The notes under the pieces: model-generated
The model's database searches: none
What the model saw: only the letters and a program-made list of their open reading frames with translations
Told to the model about the DNA's origin: nothing
Translations under genes and position numbers: made by a program
Source: Coriolopsis trogii
Taxonomy: Eukaryota > Basidiomycota > Agaricomycetes > Polyporales > Polyporaceae
Direction of reading: 5' to 3'
Assembly: GCA_020543525.1 (NCBI GenBank)
Contig: JAHYIO010000026.1
Coordinates: forward strand, 1 to 37,509
Length of the DNA stretch: 37,509 nt
Part shown: positions 11,236 through 21,862 of the stretch, piece after piece
Numbering within the stretch: the first letter of the stretch is position 1
How the letters are laid out: each line of letters opens with the position of its first letter

Positions 11236-11639
11236 TTGCTCACCCGAATTCTAGCAGGTGTCGAATTACGCTCTGGGTTAACCGAGGGGCTAGACGTTGA
11301 ATATATTACCATCTCGTACACGTTCCCTGATACCGCGACTGTTCAAGGTCTCACCGAGGTGAATTCCTGTTCCGGTGTCGATCCGAACCGCCTGTCGACC
11401 AACATGCATGAACGAAGAAACAGAGAGAAGACTGTGTACACTATGTACCAAGACGCAGTCCCTGTTTACATCATCAGGAATAGGAAGTGTCTCTAGGAGA
11501 CGTGGGGGGACGATTATCGAGTGAGGCTAACTGTGTGGCGCCGGACCGAGGTTTGCTAATCAGTACTCGTACTGCAGGATACTCTCCTCCTGCATAAACG
11601 GCTTGCCCGTCCCTCCTGGTTCGTGTGTCAGTGTTCGGG

Positions 11640-11765
11640 CGTTCAGCGGCGGTTGTCGGTCATGGGGATGATGATGGTGTCTGATGCACCCGTCGCAGTG
11701 GTGAAGGGCGCTGGAGCGGCTACACGCGCATCCGTTTCAACCTTGGCGTCGACAGACCGTCATGC
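11640..11765 (-). pseudogene. gene fragment B, relative of fragment A
   Basis: Reverse translation gives APAPFTTATGASDTIIIP followed by a D-x-R-R segment, which lines up with the fragment A stretch around PAPGAFTKIGDTTIAL. The frame ends in TGA right after the Arg pair, where fragment A continues; nucleotide similarity carries on past that stop with a gap, including a shared CAGGAGGGA-like block. This fits a local duplication followed by decay. Confidence 0.35.
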
Positions 11766-12390
11766 CGGGTACGATGATGAGCGAGGACTCCGACTGCACT
11801 GAAATGTCTCCGTCGGACCAAGTAGGGAAGATGCATCACGCCCACGGACTTGGTCTCAAGGAATGAGTCGGCCATTGACATAAGTAGGACGTACACATGG
11901 AAATGGATCCGTTGCAAAGGTACGCGAGGCCGCCGCAAGAAGCGCCTCACAAAATGATGGCAGTGTTAGCTGGAAAGCATCCGATGTATGTGTGGGTAGC
12001 TATCTTAGAAGAACACAGGCAGACCAACAGCTCATCGCCACGGGAATGGGTCTTCCTTCGAGCGCGTGCACGGTCGCATTTGCAGAACATGCCCGCAACT
12101 AGTAGGCCCCACCTCCACCTTCCGTAGCAGATGCCATCGCAAAACCTCAGCGCAGCCCAGGGTCACAATGCGTGGAATTGACTGTGCTGGTAACCCAACA
12201 CGACACATCGAGTGTAGGGTAGCGACATATGCTTAGCATGAAGGTCCACGCGCCCGATCGACCCTAAACATGCCCAATTTCCTTCCAAAAAATCCAATAT
12301 GTTACATGAACTATCACCGCTCTGTTATCGGGGCACTCACGCCGGGGGCTTTGTGGGCGACTCGTGGTGGTGGCATCGACTGGAACTAGA
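11766..12390. other. intergenic, nothing supported
   Basis: A 76-codon forward frame at 11897-12127 has protein-like composition, but no splice partner was found. No repeat was seen before the tandem array at 12391. Confidence 0.35.
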
Positions 12391-12500
12391 GTGTCACTGG
12401 AGTGTTACGAGAGTGTCACCGGAGTGTTACGAGAGTGTCACCGGAGTGTTACGAGAGTGTCACAGGAGTGTTACGAGAGTGTCACAGGAGTGTCACGGAG
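12391..12500. repeat. 22-bp tandem repeat made of 11-bp half units, five copies
   Basis: Units start at 12391, 12413, 12435, 12457 and 12479, the last one slightly shortened. The consensus is GTGTCACCGGAGTGTTACGAGA. Each unit is itself two 11-bp halves, GTGTCACCGGA and GTGTTACGAGA, so the array is about ten copies of GTGTYACNRGA. Half-unit alternation is kept in every copy, meaning the 22-mer rather than the 11-mer was last amplified. The period is not a multiple of three, so a coding repeat is unlikely. Confidence 0.9.
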
Positions 12501-12904
12501 TGACGAGAAAACGCTGCATGCAGACAAGCAGGATGGGGAAAACACCAGCACATACGAGAACACCTGCACCATCGTGAAATTTCCGCCGGATCCAGACACT
12601 CACGCACATACGGTCAACAAACACAACTGGGATGAGGAGGAAGGAAGAGAACACGACGTTGACGCATGGCTTGCACTCACCCGGCACTGGCTCGGAGGGC
12701 TACTAAGGCGGATCCAAAACGAGTGCGATGTTAGCACGCTGACTAACACCGGCTGCGGTGGGATAACGTGTTCTTGAGAAGCCAAACATGGTTGACAAGC
12801 AAGCTTTGGATTGCTAGGTCAGAAGGGAAACGAAGCGTGTGCGTTGTGAAAGTACACGAACGAGCCAGGGATACACAGAGAATGCGTGCTAATGGAGAGA
12901 GCAA
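12501..12904. other. intergenic, no supported gene
   Basis: A forward frame runs through the tandem repeat to 12777, but its sequence is dominated by the repeat and has no domain character. Nothing else was identified. Confidence 0.35.
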
Positions 12905-13777
12905 TCATAGAGTGCATTGCGACGAAAGGTGGTAAGGGGTCGGCAGGTCGACATGGGGTAAGAGACAGGGTCCGGGGCATATACGTGGGTCCAAACGATA
13001 GCAAATATCCGTGATTAGAGGAATTTGTATAAGCGGGTATACTCGGATATGCATGGCTCCTGCATCCCGGAAATATCGCGGTTGAGCAGGACAAAGGAAG
13101 AGTTTGGCTGCACAGGCTTGCGGTGCAATGCCCATACCGTCCCACATCCAAGCATACAGTTTGACATCAAAGCCCCACTGTTCCAAAGTGGACGCATGAG
13201 TGCACTGTCCGCTGCCCAACGCCCCCAAGAGGCCGCGGCGGGAGAATGTGAGTTTCGGCCAAAGTGTGCCGAAATGTCCGGGACCCATGTACGACGCATA
13301 CGCTGTGTTTAGTGGGGCTACGAGGGCGTCTAGTGCTTGGTCCGTGCTGCTGGCGTAGACCAGAAGGCGAACTCCGGCGCACCGTATGTGCACGAGGTGC
13401 AACAAGGCGCTCCCTCCCCTTGGAAGCGTTATGAGCCGCTTAGTGATGACTGCGCCCTGACAGTCTACCAAGTGTCCCACGACGTTGACGAGCTCGTCTT
13501 TCGGCGTGAAGATGTCGATACCGTGGTCCGGAATGGGCTCGTCACGGAGCAGGAACCTCAAGGCGGCGGAACCGACTACGTAGGAGCGGAAGCGGCCTAA
13601 GGCGTTGTAGAAGGATCTCGGGTCTGGGATGCCAAGCGCATGGAGGTAGTGGCGGGCGGAAGTGGTGATCTCCATTGAAGTGAGTTTCAGAAGGCGACGA
13701 GAAGTACAGCGAACGGCCATGAGCGTGGGGATATCGCAAAAGGAGAGTATAACGAGGAGGGTGCCTTCATCGAACAT
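12905..13777 (-). CDS. F-box protein with nucleotidyltransferase-like domain, copy 2
   Basis: A single open frame starts at ATG 13777 (290 residues; the frame is open a little further upstream from a non-ATG codon). Residues 1-40 form an F-box-like motif (LLVILSFCDIPTLMAVRCTS). Around residues 65-95 comes the NTase-like signature: VVGSAALRFL, then GIDIFTP in place of D-x-D. The first acidic residue is Gly here while the second Asp is kept, the opposite defect to copy 1. Farther on, CAAKLFLCPAQPRYF matches a C-P-x-x-L..CPAQ motif I associate with this Agaricomycete F-box family. The last about 45 codons look less conserved, and a GTATAC donor near residue 230 may mark an intron. It lies in tandem with copy 3 on the same strand. 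Confidence 0.66.
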   Translation of the reverse strand: MFDEGTLLVILSFCDIPTLMAVRCTSRRLLKLTSMEITTSARHYLHALGIPDPRSFYNALGRFRSYVVGSAALRFLLRDEPIPDHGIDIFTPKDELVNVVGHLVDCQGAVITKRLITLPRGGSALLHLVHIRCAGVRLLVYASSTDQALDALVAPLNTAYASYMGPGHFGTLWPKLTFSRRGLLGALGSGQCTHASTLEQWGFDVKLYAWMWDGMGIAPQACAAKLFLCPAQPRYFRDAGAMHIRVYPLIQIPLITDICYRLDPRICPGPCLLPHVDLPTPYHLSSQCTL

Positions 13778-14570
13778 CGTTGGATGGGGGCACAAATCTG
13801 TGACTTCGCTCTCTTAAACTAGCCCAACGGACAACAACTTCACCATGCCAGGCGTTGTTTCCACACGCTGCAATGTCGAAAGGCCACGGGAACCCTTCGC
13901 AACCCACGCACGCAATCCTGATGTGCTGGTCCTTATCGACGTGTGAATACAATATCAGCATTGCAACAACCGATCAAAAACCCATAGGAAATTGTTAGAT
14001 AGGCACATTCGTGGATCATACCACGCAGCCCACGGATGAATGGCCACACCCATAGGCGAGATACTCAGCGTGATGTCATCGATGAGCGACTGTTTTTCAT
14101 GGTTTCCTCCAACCGCACGAGTTATGCCATGTCTACGTTTACGACGCAGTGAATTATAAACACGTGATGACATGGGCCTTGTTCGCCTGGTTGGTGGCAT
14201 CTGATACTTCGCCCTGTCTGTAATATGCATTTCCCCTTTGATGACGCTCGCTGCCCCACAACTCGTTTGCTCACTGTGTAACGCCATCGTTGTGGAAGGT
14301 TGTACCGTGACAACAGTGAGCAGCACTCGTCAGCACGCAATCCGCGGTCTGGGAATGTGTCCGTCACTCTGAACGGATCGTCCCCGAGTGCCGGCAGGTA
14401 GGTCGCTGCTTAGTGTGTCTTCCGCACTCGGTCTGGCCTTCCGTGACATCGGCCGTCCTTGTAATCACGCACAGTAGGCTTTCCGGATGGCCACGTAGTT
14501 ATCCCAGTCGCGGAACAGAGCAATCATCGTTTATACAGAAAGCGCGTTACATCGTGATTATGGCCGGGCT
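13778..14570. other. intergenic between F-box/NTase copies 2 and 3
   Basis: A reverse frame from ATG 14287 to 13955 (110 codons, basic, SSRVYNSLRRKRRHGITRAV) looks mildly protein-like but has no upstream or downstream partner. Otherwise nothing is recognised. Confidence 0.3.
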
Positions 14571-15524
14571 CTACGCTACGTGGATTGCTCGCTTCGTCCA
14601 GACGTCACCTAAGCGAGAAGGTGCTAAAGGGGCACAACGCTCGCAAAGACCACCTCCCCTCCACCACACATTCGTCACCCCAAAGGCCACATCAGGCGTT
14701 GCAAGAAAGCCCATGCGTTGATGCAGCGGTTTGAACGTAGCGTAAAGCGAGTGACGGTCCGCTATCCAGCGCACCGTGTACGGACACGCGGCGGTGGAAT
14801 GTGCGACTGGGTGTATCTCGTCCATTGCCCAATCCGACTCGTGCACTCCTATAGCAAACCCACGCGTCCGGTACTTGGCGATCGCCAGTTCCGTGGAACG
14901 CTGCATGGCTTCTTCAGAGTGTCCTATTCTCCAAGGGGTGATGAGGCCGCGGTCGAACTCAAGCATAGCTGGGTAGGCCACAAAGGCTCCCGCATGCGTA
15001 AGAAAGTTCATGACCAGGGTACCCCAAAACTGGAATAGGGGCGTTGCGGGCGAAGTCGTCAGGCTTTGGATGACGTCGATAGCGCGGCCGTCCGGGTGCA
15101 GAAGCCGTACGACCGCTGCGACGCCACCTCGGTATGGCGACTGGTCTAGGGAGAAGGGCAGAATGCGGACTATGTGATAAGTCTCGACGCGGGTGAGGTA
15201 CGCCAAAACGTGGAAGAATGTTTGGGATGGGCAGTAGATATCCATGTCGCGAGGTTGAAGCTGCAGCGGCGAGGTGCAAACGGAGAGAGCGGCGGACCCT
15301 GATATGACGGCGCCCGTAGCCTGGAGCTCTCGCTTGAATCCTTCGCAGTCGTGGAAGAAATGGCTGAGCAGGTTGTTGTGGCGAATGGACATTTCGGATG
15401 AGCACAAGAGGTCAACTAGCACGGAGGTGGCTCGGAGACGTGTGAGGGTCGGGAGACTGCAGAAACGGATGATGTGTGCCAGGACATCCTCAGGGAGGAC
15501 CACCATGATTGAGGACTTGCTCAT
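14571..15524 (-). CDS. F-box protein with nucleotidyltransferase-like domain, copy 3
   Basis: Intronless 317-residue frame from ATG 15524. The F-box is at residues 8-45 (VLPEDVLAHIIRFCSLPTLT). Residues about 70-105 hold GAVISGSAALSVC followed by RDMDIYCP, so both carboxylates of the D-x-D are present, unlike copies 1 and 2. Downstream, a GRAIDVIQS strand could supply a third acidic residue, as in the DNA polymerase beta-like fold. The C-terminal part contains a CPYTVRWIADR block and a Cys pair (GGGLCERCAPL). It is a candidate active nucleotidyltransferase fused to an SCF adaptor; activity is inferred only from residues. The nearest gene on the left is copy 2. Confidence 0.72.
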   Translation of the reverse strand: MSKSSIMVVLPEDVLAHIIRFCSLPTLTRLRATSVLVDLLCSSEMSIRHNNLLSHFFHDCEGFKRELQATGAVISGSAALSVCTSPLQLQPRDMDIYCPSQTFFHVLAYLTRVETYHIVRILPFSLDQSPYRGGVAAVVRLLHPDGRAIDVIQSLTTSPATPLFQFWGTLVMNFLTHAGAFVAYPAMLEFDRGLITPWRIGHSEEAMQRSTELAIAKYRTRGFAIGVHESDWAMDEIHPVAHSTAACPYTVRWIADRHSLYATFKPLHQRMGFLATPDVAFGVTNVWWRGGGLCERCAPLAPSRLGDVWTKRAIHVA

Positions 15525-16298
15525 AGCAGTCGCAGGATCAGTTGTATATAGTTCTGCCGCTGTGATGCACGAGACCCAAAAGTTCGGAGGGGTTCACACG
15601 CGACTAGAACTTGAGAACATGAGGTTGTAGGGTGCCAAGTGTTGTCTAGCAGGAGGATGACGCAATACGGCTACCGTGTGACCGACAAGCGTGCGTCCCA
15701 AGCACGCATACTATTGATGGACTCACGAAGGCACGAAGGCCGCACGTGTAGTCTTCGATCACCACATGGTGCCTTGTGTAGATCGGCCTTTGCGCACTGC
15801 CCTCCACTCTATCCGCAGCGTAGCAGCGCTTCAGACTAGTCAGAACTTCACTGTGTACGGCCGTTTTGGACAACATAACGCTCACGTCTTCACTGCAGCG
15901 CGGAAATTGCATGCACTACACGTCTGCATTACAGTCAGTATACTCGGCAGCTTCAGCGCGGCCTCAGGCATGCTCTGTCACCTGCCAGCAGCTGAAGATG
16001 ACACATGCCAACGCTGACGCAAGTTTGATTCGCACGTCTTGGCCCATAGGGGAACTGTGGGCTTCTCGGTACAATACCGAGCGGGATCGTAGCTCTTACT
16101 ACCCATGCCTGATCACAATTGAGAAGCGAACCACTATCTAATGAGAACAACTTCAAAGTGGGATATGTTCGCAGTAAATGACTGTTGTCCGGTCTCGATG
16201 GAACAGTTTGAAACATTATTTATACATGAATCATGAACAGCGAAGCGACAGGTAAACCGGAAAGGAGATTTTTGTCTATGGCGGTGGCGACCCGTGGT
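15525..16298. other. intergenic, nothing supported
   Basis: Overlapping frames of 65-90 codons on both strands, none with consistent splice signals. No repeat or RNA gene seen. Confidence 0.4.
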
Positions 16299-18973
16299 TT
16301 AGTGCATATGTGTGGACTGCTGTGTTGGGCGTAGACTAATAGAGAGTGTGAAGTGACTGGATTGTTCTATCGTGCGGGCGAGGTCGGCGCAGACTCGGTG
16401 ATGCTGCAAGCTGTTCTTCCATTCTTTGGCAGTCTTAAGTCTCGCTTCCCCACTACGCACCTCTGCCAACCGCCTCTGGAACCAATGCTCCTGCGCTGGA
16501 CTCCATATACCAACGAACTGACCACTTTGCTGCCAATGATGATGTTGCGGCCACCATGACATCTCAGCGACCTGATCGCCCCGACCTGTACTTGATCAGG
16601 ATAGGATCGATTTCTAGCATGGAGAGCCGTCCACTTACCTGTGCTCACTTTGTATACCCCGCAGATTATATCCAACTCGTCTTTTGTAAGGACGTCATCC
16701 ACCATCTCCACACCGCTGACAGCTGCGACAACCGGGGCGTGAAGACTGCTGTCCTCTGTAGGTCCGCTAATTGCCAGGTCCTCAAAGAGCGTTCTGATGT
16801 CCTTGTCACAGCCAATCACCTCCAGCAACAACCTCCATACTATACCTCCCATACACAGGCCGGCCCTGACTTGTGGAGTTTGAAGGAGTAGCATGACCCG
16901 CTCCACATAGTCACAGTAGTCTCGGGTGGTAGGAATGTCGTGCTGTTCACGGTACAATTCGATAGAGCGGCACCGGGAGGCGATTGCCGAAGGGTATGAG
17001 GAACCGGGGGTCGAAATGGGCTGAATCGTGCGAAAAGCGATCCCTGCCTTGACAAGTAGTCGAGCGGCGTATTCGGTAGTCCACGTGTTCTCCGTATTGC
17101 GTATAATGAAAGCCACGGCACTCGCTGTGGTGACTATGTGCCAACGTTGATCGGCAGGATCGGCGGTGAAGCGGATGTCGAAGACCGACAAGTTGCGGTT
17201 GGTGTGGAACGTTGTGTCGTAAAGCGGCGTCCTATCGAATAGATACAGTGATTGTTTGACAGTAGGCGTAATGAGATATAGATCGCATCGGTGTTCCACA
17301 TCAAGGGCAGCAGTGAGGACCGGGTCGGCCAACTTCCTCCTTACTAGAGCGTCAGCGCACGCCTGCAAAGTCTGTTTCTGGGTGATGTCCGTAGGAATAC
17401 GATCAGTGCGCTCCCCATACATCTTTGCAAGATGTACGGTGACGTCGGGATGTGTGGCGTCCGGTAGATGAAGCGTCACACTGTGGATTCCGTACCATTG
17501 CCTGATGTAGTCGTCCGGAAAGGTCAAGGAAAACGCTGGCAATGGGTCGTCATCTCCAGACACAGACAGCTCCTGTAGAGCCTCAAGGCTCTTCGCAGCA
17601 GGCTTATTAGCAGAGTCGTCTGCGGTCTCCAAACGCCCATACGTGGATAGGATGGAAGGAAGCATGGCATGTACCGGGGTGGCTTGAGAGGCGTCCGAGA
17701 CCGGCCAAATATCCCATTGATGGTAAAAAGGGTCGTAGCGCCGCTGCGTCGTCGGTATCAGAGGCCACAACGCGCGAGCACTCTGCGCGGGCAACCGGAG
17801 TCGGTAATCGAGCATGTGCCAACTTGCTGGACTGTTAGGGAAGATTTCGCCCACATGAACCCAGATGAAGACGCGAGATCGAGGGTGGGGGGTGGTGTGT
17901 GTCGCAGCATAGGCTTCCCGCCTTCGTCGATGTGTGATATCCTCGCTATTCTGCCGACGGAGGATGGCAGCATGTATGGTGGCCCTACGTGCAAAGAATG
18001 AGACGCGACTCTCCTGAGGTTGCTGTTCTGGGCCATGGGGTGGAGAGTTCCTGTCAGAAGCGATGGCATGCAAGTACTTGTAAGTGCTTCCGAGGCGACA
18101 CAGCGTGAAACGATGCAGTCCGTGGCGCTCGCGAGGGTTGTTGAGGGCAAGGAATCGCTCTTCACCACTGGGAACCAGGTCCTGGCATGAGGGCAGCGCA
18201 GACTGGAAGTCGCTGAGGTCCTGTGGAGTCCTCCACCGTATGATGATGGGTACACGCGCCCAGCGCAGCACAGGTACAAGGTGAATGATAGGCCTATCCG
18301 CCACAGTCAACGCGACTCCCACTCTTTGATCTCGTTCAAATTCGGTGACGACAGAAGACTGCAGCGCGTCAATCCAGGTTGGGTGTACTCTGTACCTCCT
18401 CAGACAGCTAATCCAAGGAGGGGTGACGTCTTTGCTAGCAAGAGGTAATTGTGCAAATCGCCAAATGGCAATAGCGAGGGAACATCGCGCAGCGAGTAAG
18501 AGGATGGCTTCGCGCGCATGTCGCATAGCGCGCTGGGCGGCCTGGAAATCAGCGTGCGTTCTTCTATAGCCGTAATCGGTTGGACTTGGCGCATCGACAG
18601 GACGTCTGACGGCTTTTGCAGCATCACTGTTTGCGTTTTGAAGGAGCGCCTCCGTGATGTAAGACAAGCCATTCTCAAGCTCTGCCCACTTTGCCTCAAG
18701 AGCACCGGGCGTCCGATATACACCATTAGTAGCTTCTGGTGCCGGAAGCATGGTCTCGCACGCTAAGCAGGAGAGGAGGAAGTCATTGATTGGGGATGCA
18801 CTGAACAGAAACGCGGCTTCAGGAACGCCAGGAATGGCATACTGGAGCTGGCGAGACGAATGGAACAGGTGGAAGGGTGCTGTGTTCGGAGAATGGATGG
18901 GGAGTCGAAGGTCAGCGGGCACGTTGACGACTGTGAACATCTCATTATTATTGGCTGTGAATGTATACGCCAT
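16299..18973 (-). CDS. large conserved Agaricomycete-type hypothetical protein (873 aa)
   Basis: Exons 18973-16639 and 16585-16299 total 2622 nt. The 53-nt intron has a GTAAGT donor, CTGAT branch and TACAG acceptor and joins in phase 1. Landmarks are a conserved-looking central block RVFIWVHVGEIFPNSPASWH, the segment RRYDPFYHQWDIWP, and the C-terminal SWWPQHHHW ... VGIWSPAQEHWFQRRL. I recognise this ending from memory as typical of a repeated family of unknown function in polypores and related fungi. No transmembrane segment or enzyme motif is evident. The start ATG at 18973 sits in a clean context, with no open frame just upstream. The reading frame is undisturbed over 2.3 kb, so the gene is probably functional. 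Confidence 0.72.
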
Positions 18974-20162
18974 ATCCCTGACGGCATCGTCAGCGCAGCA
19001 TTCTGAATCACTACGGTACCTAATAGTACATACCTATCCATCTTGCAATAGTAAGGGCGGCGGTTGTGTAGGGTTTGCGTACGCGAGCGACGTGTCACTG
19101 TGTCGCGGTGCAGAATGTGAGTTGATGACAATGCGCGCGGTATAGTTGACATACACTGAAGTGGTGCGGGCGCAGGAGCGTGAGCAGTGAGCAAAGACAA
19201 TTGCAAACTGATGAGCTTTAGCAGAGTGCACACGTAATCGTCTATGCCGTCTTCGGCAGGTGGACAGTTATGGAAATTGCGCAGCGCCTGTACATGGAAG
19301 TTGAGTTTCCAAATCTCTCGATTTTATACCACACGCCGGATTCGTTCACCAAACATTCGTACTACCGCCATTCAGCGGGCACTGCGGTCTTTCCAACCAC
19401 GCATTACGAGAGCTTGTCCCGTAGGTCTTGGATGACATGTGCCCGACGCCTCACTCGACAGATCAAAATACGCATGTCACCGCGCCGACGTAGTCCTACA
19501 GATGGGTTCAAGCTTATGTCGTGCCAACAACATCCACGGCGGTCGCGCAGACCAGTACAATTGCTATAGATACAGTTCCTCCCGGGTACGGATATCACGA
19601 GCCGCGCGTGTCTGCCAGACCGGCGTGTTTCCCTACTAACAACGCACCAATGGGGAAACCTAGCCGAAGAATGACAGGGCTCTTAAGAGCCTTCTCCATC
19701 AACCAACGACGACGCAGGCCAATAGTGCCTCGGCCCACCTGCCCCAAATACTCTCAATGAGACCGCACACAGCAAGACAGGAGCGCTACCATTTGAAAGG
19801 CGTACGCAGTAATGACGATCAGCGTCGACGTGAACAGCCACCAATGAAACGGTACGAGCGACATACCCGGGAGGTGATGTTCATCAACATGTTGCGCTCA
19901 GCGACCGTGTTGTAGACGACGATGTTTCAGATGTGGGATGGACATCATGCACGGTGTAATGATATTTGGGGTACTGCAGGCGGAGACGATGGGAGTAATT
20001 CAAAGATGAAAACGAAGGATATAGCTTGGGACGCTGATGAGAAACGGGCTGTGCCTTCGTGCCCTGCGAGTGGAACGTCACAAAACAGTTGGATTGGCAT
20101 TGTTACACATGGTGTGTACAGAATTGGTCAGGCGGGTAGAGAGCGCAGGCGAGCGATCGGTG
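18974..20162. other. mostly unassigned region with a possible forward gene
   Basis: The forward frame 19270-19420 encodes a protein-like stretch (MEVEFPNLSILYHTPDSF) ending near a GTAGGT donor. Farther right (19490-19760), two forward frames look equally coding, so no gene model could be closed. The rest shows nothing recognisable. The reverse kinase gene ends at 20163. Confidence 0.3.
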
Positions 20163-21862
20163 TCACTGCCACTGCAACCTATTCAGCGCATCGAAGTACT
20201 CGTGATTCCCCGCCATGCGTAGCGTTAAACGTTGAGCGGGAGCGGGGTTCATGAGGCTCTGTAGGAAGCCATGCAACTTCGAGTCGAAGACCAGGCTCTA
20301 GAATGGCGTTAAAGACGTGGATATTCACAGAGGAGTAATAACATAGGGACATACAGCCAAAGGCTTCATCCTCAAGAGGCGCTTGAAGGCCGCGATCACA
20401 TGCGGGTCGGAAGTGGAGCAAGAAACCGGTGGGAATCGAACGGAAACGGTGTCATCTAAGATGAACGTTCCGGGCAGCTTGTCCTCGACTTCACGCGCGA
20501 AGTCAGCGGGGAACGGAGATACGACCTTTTCCACCATGGCGACGTGTTCGCGATCGCTGCCTATGGACGTCGGGAACAGGAAGTGTCCGATGTGTAATTC
20601 CGAGATAACGCAGCCGAGCGCGAAAGCGTCTACGCCAACAGACCAAGGAAGACCTGGATGGTGGTTAGTGACTGATAATATGCGGATTACGACACGTACC
20701 GAGACTCATTTCAGGAGCACGGTAAGCGATGTGGCCAGTACGTCCCACGTGTCTACCAGCGACCTCGGTGGCTGAGCCTAAGTCGAGGATACAAAGCTGC
20801 GTCGTCTGCATGATTTTCTAGAATACTGTTAAGAAGCTTATTGTGAACGGAAGTGTCCAATTACTACCTTCCGGTGAAATCCCGTCAGCGGATCAAGCCA
20901 TGCTATTTCCGTTGTCTCAGGGTAACGGAGCGCAATATTGTCGGGTTTGATATCACAATGTATGATGTCGAGGGAATGAAGATCTGGAGGACGGATGTTC
21001 AACGTGATGTGGCAAGAGCAAGCGAGGTCACGTACACTCCAACGCTCTGACGAGCTGGTATGCAATCTCGAGAAGTTGGCGGCCAGGGAGTGGAAGCAAT
21101 CCACAATAACCACCTATGACATCTTGCAGGGTGGCGTGGCAAAGCTCAAACACAATGTAACTGAAGCCGCAATGGAAGCCATGATCCAAAACCTCGACAA
21201 AAAGCCTACGCAGAAAGCCATGAGAGTGCAACTCAGCAAGCATGGAAAGCCGGGAAAAATTGACTCAGCGTGACGGTCACAGCCAGCAAGAACACGCTTG
21301 CAGACAGTCAACTCCCACTCCGATTGAGTAGGATTAACATCTTCGTCCTTGCGTAGAACCTTGATGGCGACCGAATTCCCGGTAGCACAGTCTTGAGCGC
21401 ATACTACAGTTGCGGACGCGCCTCGACCAAGATGCATCTGAACTTTGTCTGCATGATATTCAAAAAATCAGAGACAGAAAGAGGGGATGCAAAGGTAACG
21501 CACAGCGTTCTTTGAAGATGTCCTGAACCGAAGGCACGTAGTCACTGGATGATGCATGAGCGAGAGGAAAGGCGTATCGAGACATGACGCACCGTGCCAG
21601 ATCGTAGCCAGAAGAACGAGGATTAGAAAGCAGGGGAGGAGGTGTGGACCGCGGGACTTTGACAGGGTGACGGCCGAGGCTGGTCATCGTGCCGTGCGAC
21701 CTGACACTCAGGGCTGGGACTGGAGGCGCATTATGCATGCATGCGTGGGGCAATTCAGTCAACGCAAAACGTAGTATACGGTGAACACTTACGAATTCGG
21801 GGAGAGCGGACTGTGAGAGCACTCGACGAGCGCTGCTTGCGAGAAGCCGACTTAGTCTGCAT
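20163..21862 (-). CDS. SRPK/CLK-like (CMGC) protein kinase, eight exons, 431 aa
   Basis: Proposed exons are 21862-21793, 21719-21504, 21448-21265, 21205-21036, 20983-20868, 20805-20700, 20653-20355 and 20297-20163, totalling 1296 nt. Nearly all introns have GTAAGT-, GTGCGT-, GTACGT- or GTATGT-type donors; the one at 21206-21264 (GTCAAT) is weakest. The domain order is complete: glycine loop LGRGASATVV, VAIK lysine, catalytic loop HCDIKPDN, metal-binding DLGSAT, APEMSLGLPWSVGVD, DAFALGCVISEL, then REHVAMVEKVVSPFP, and a final NPAPAQRLTLRMAGNHEYF helix. H-x-D without Arg and the DLG are as in SRPKs, while the EH-AM block recalls the LAMMER motif of CLKs. Such kinases phosphorylate SR splicing factors, but this is a divergent copy and its substrate is unknown. 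The N-terminus is Ser/Pro/Arg-rich and basic. Confidence 0.8.

Noticed and set aside
12391..12500. CRISPR-like array
   Set aside because: Repeats are directly contiguous with no spacers, and the organism is a fungus; it is a minisatellite.
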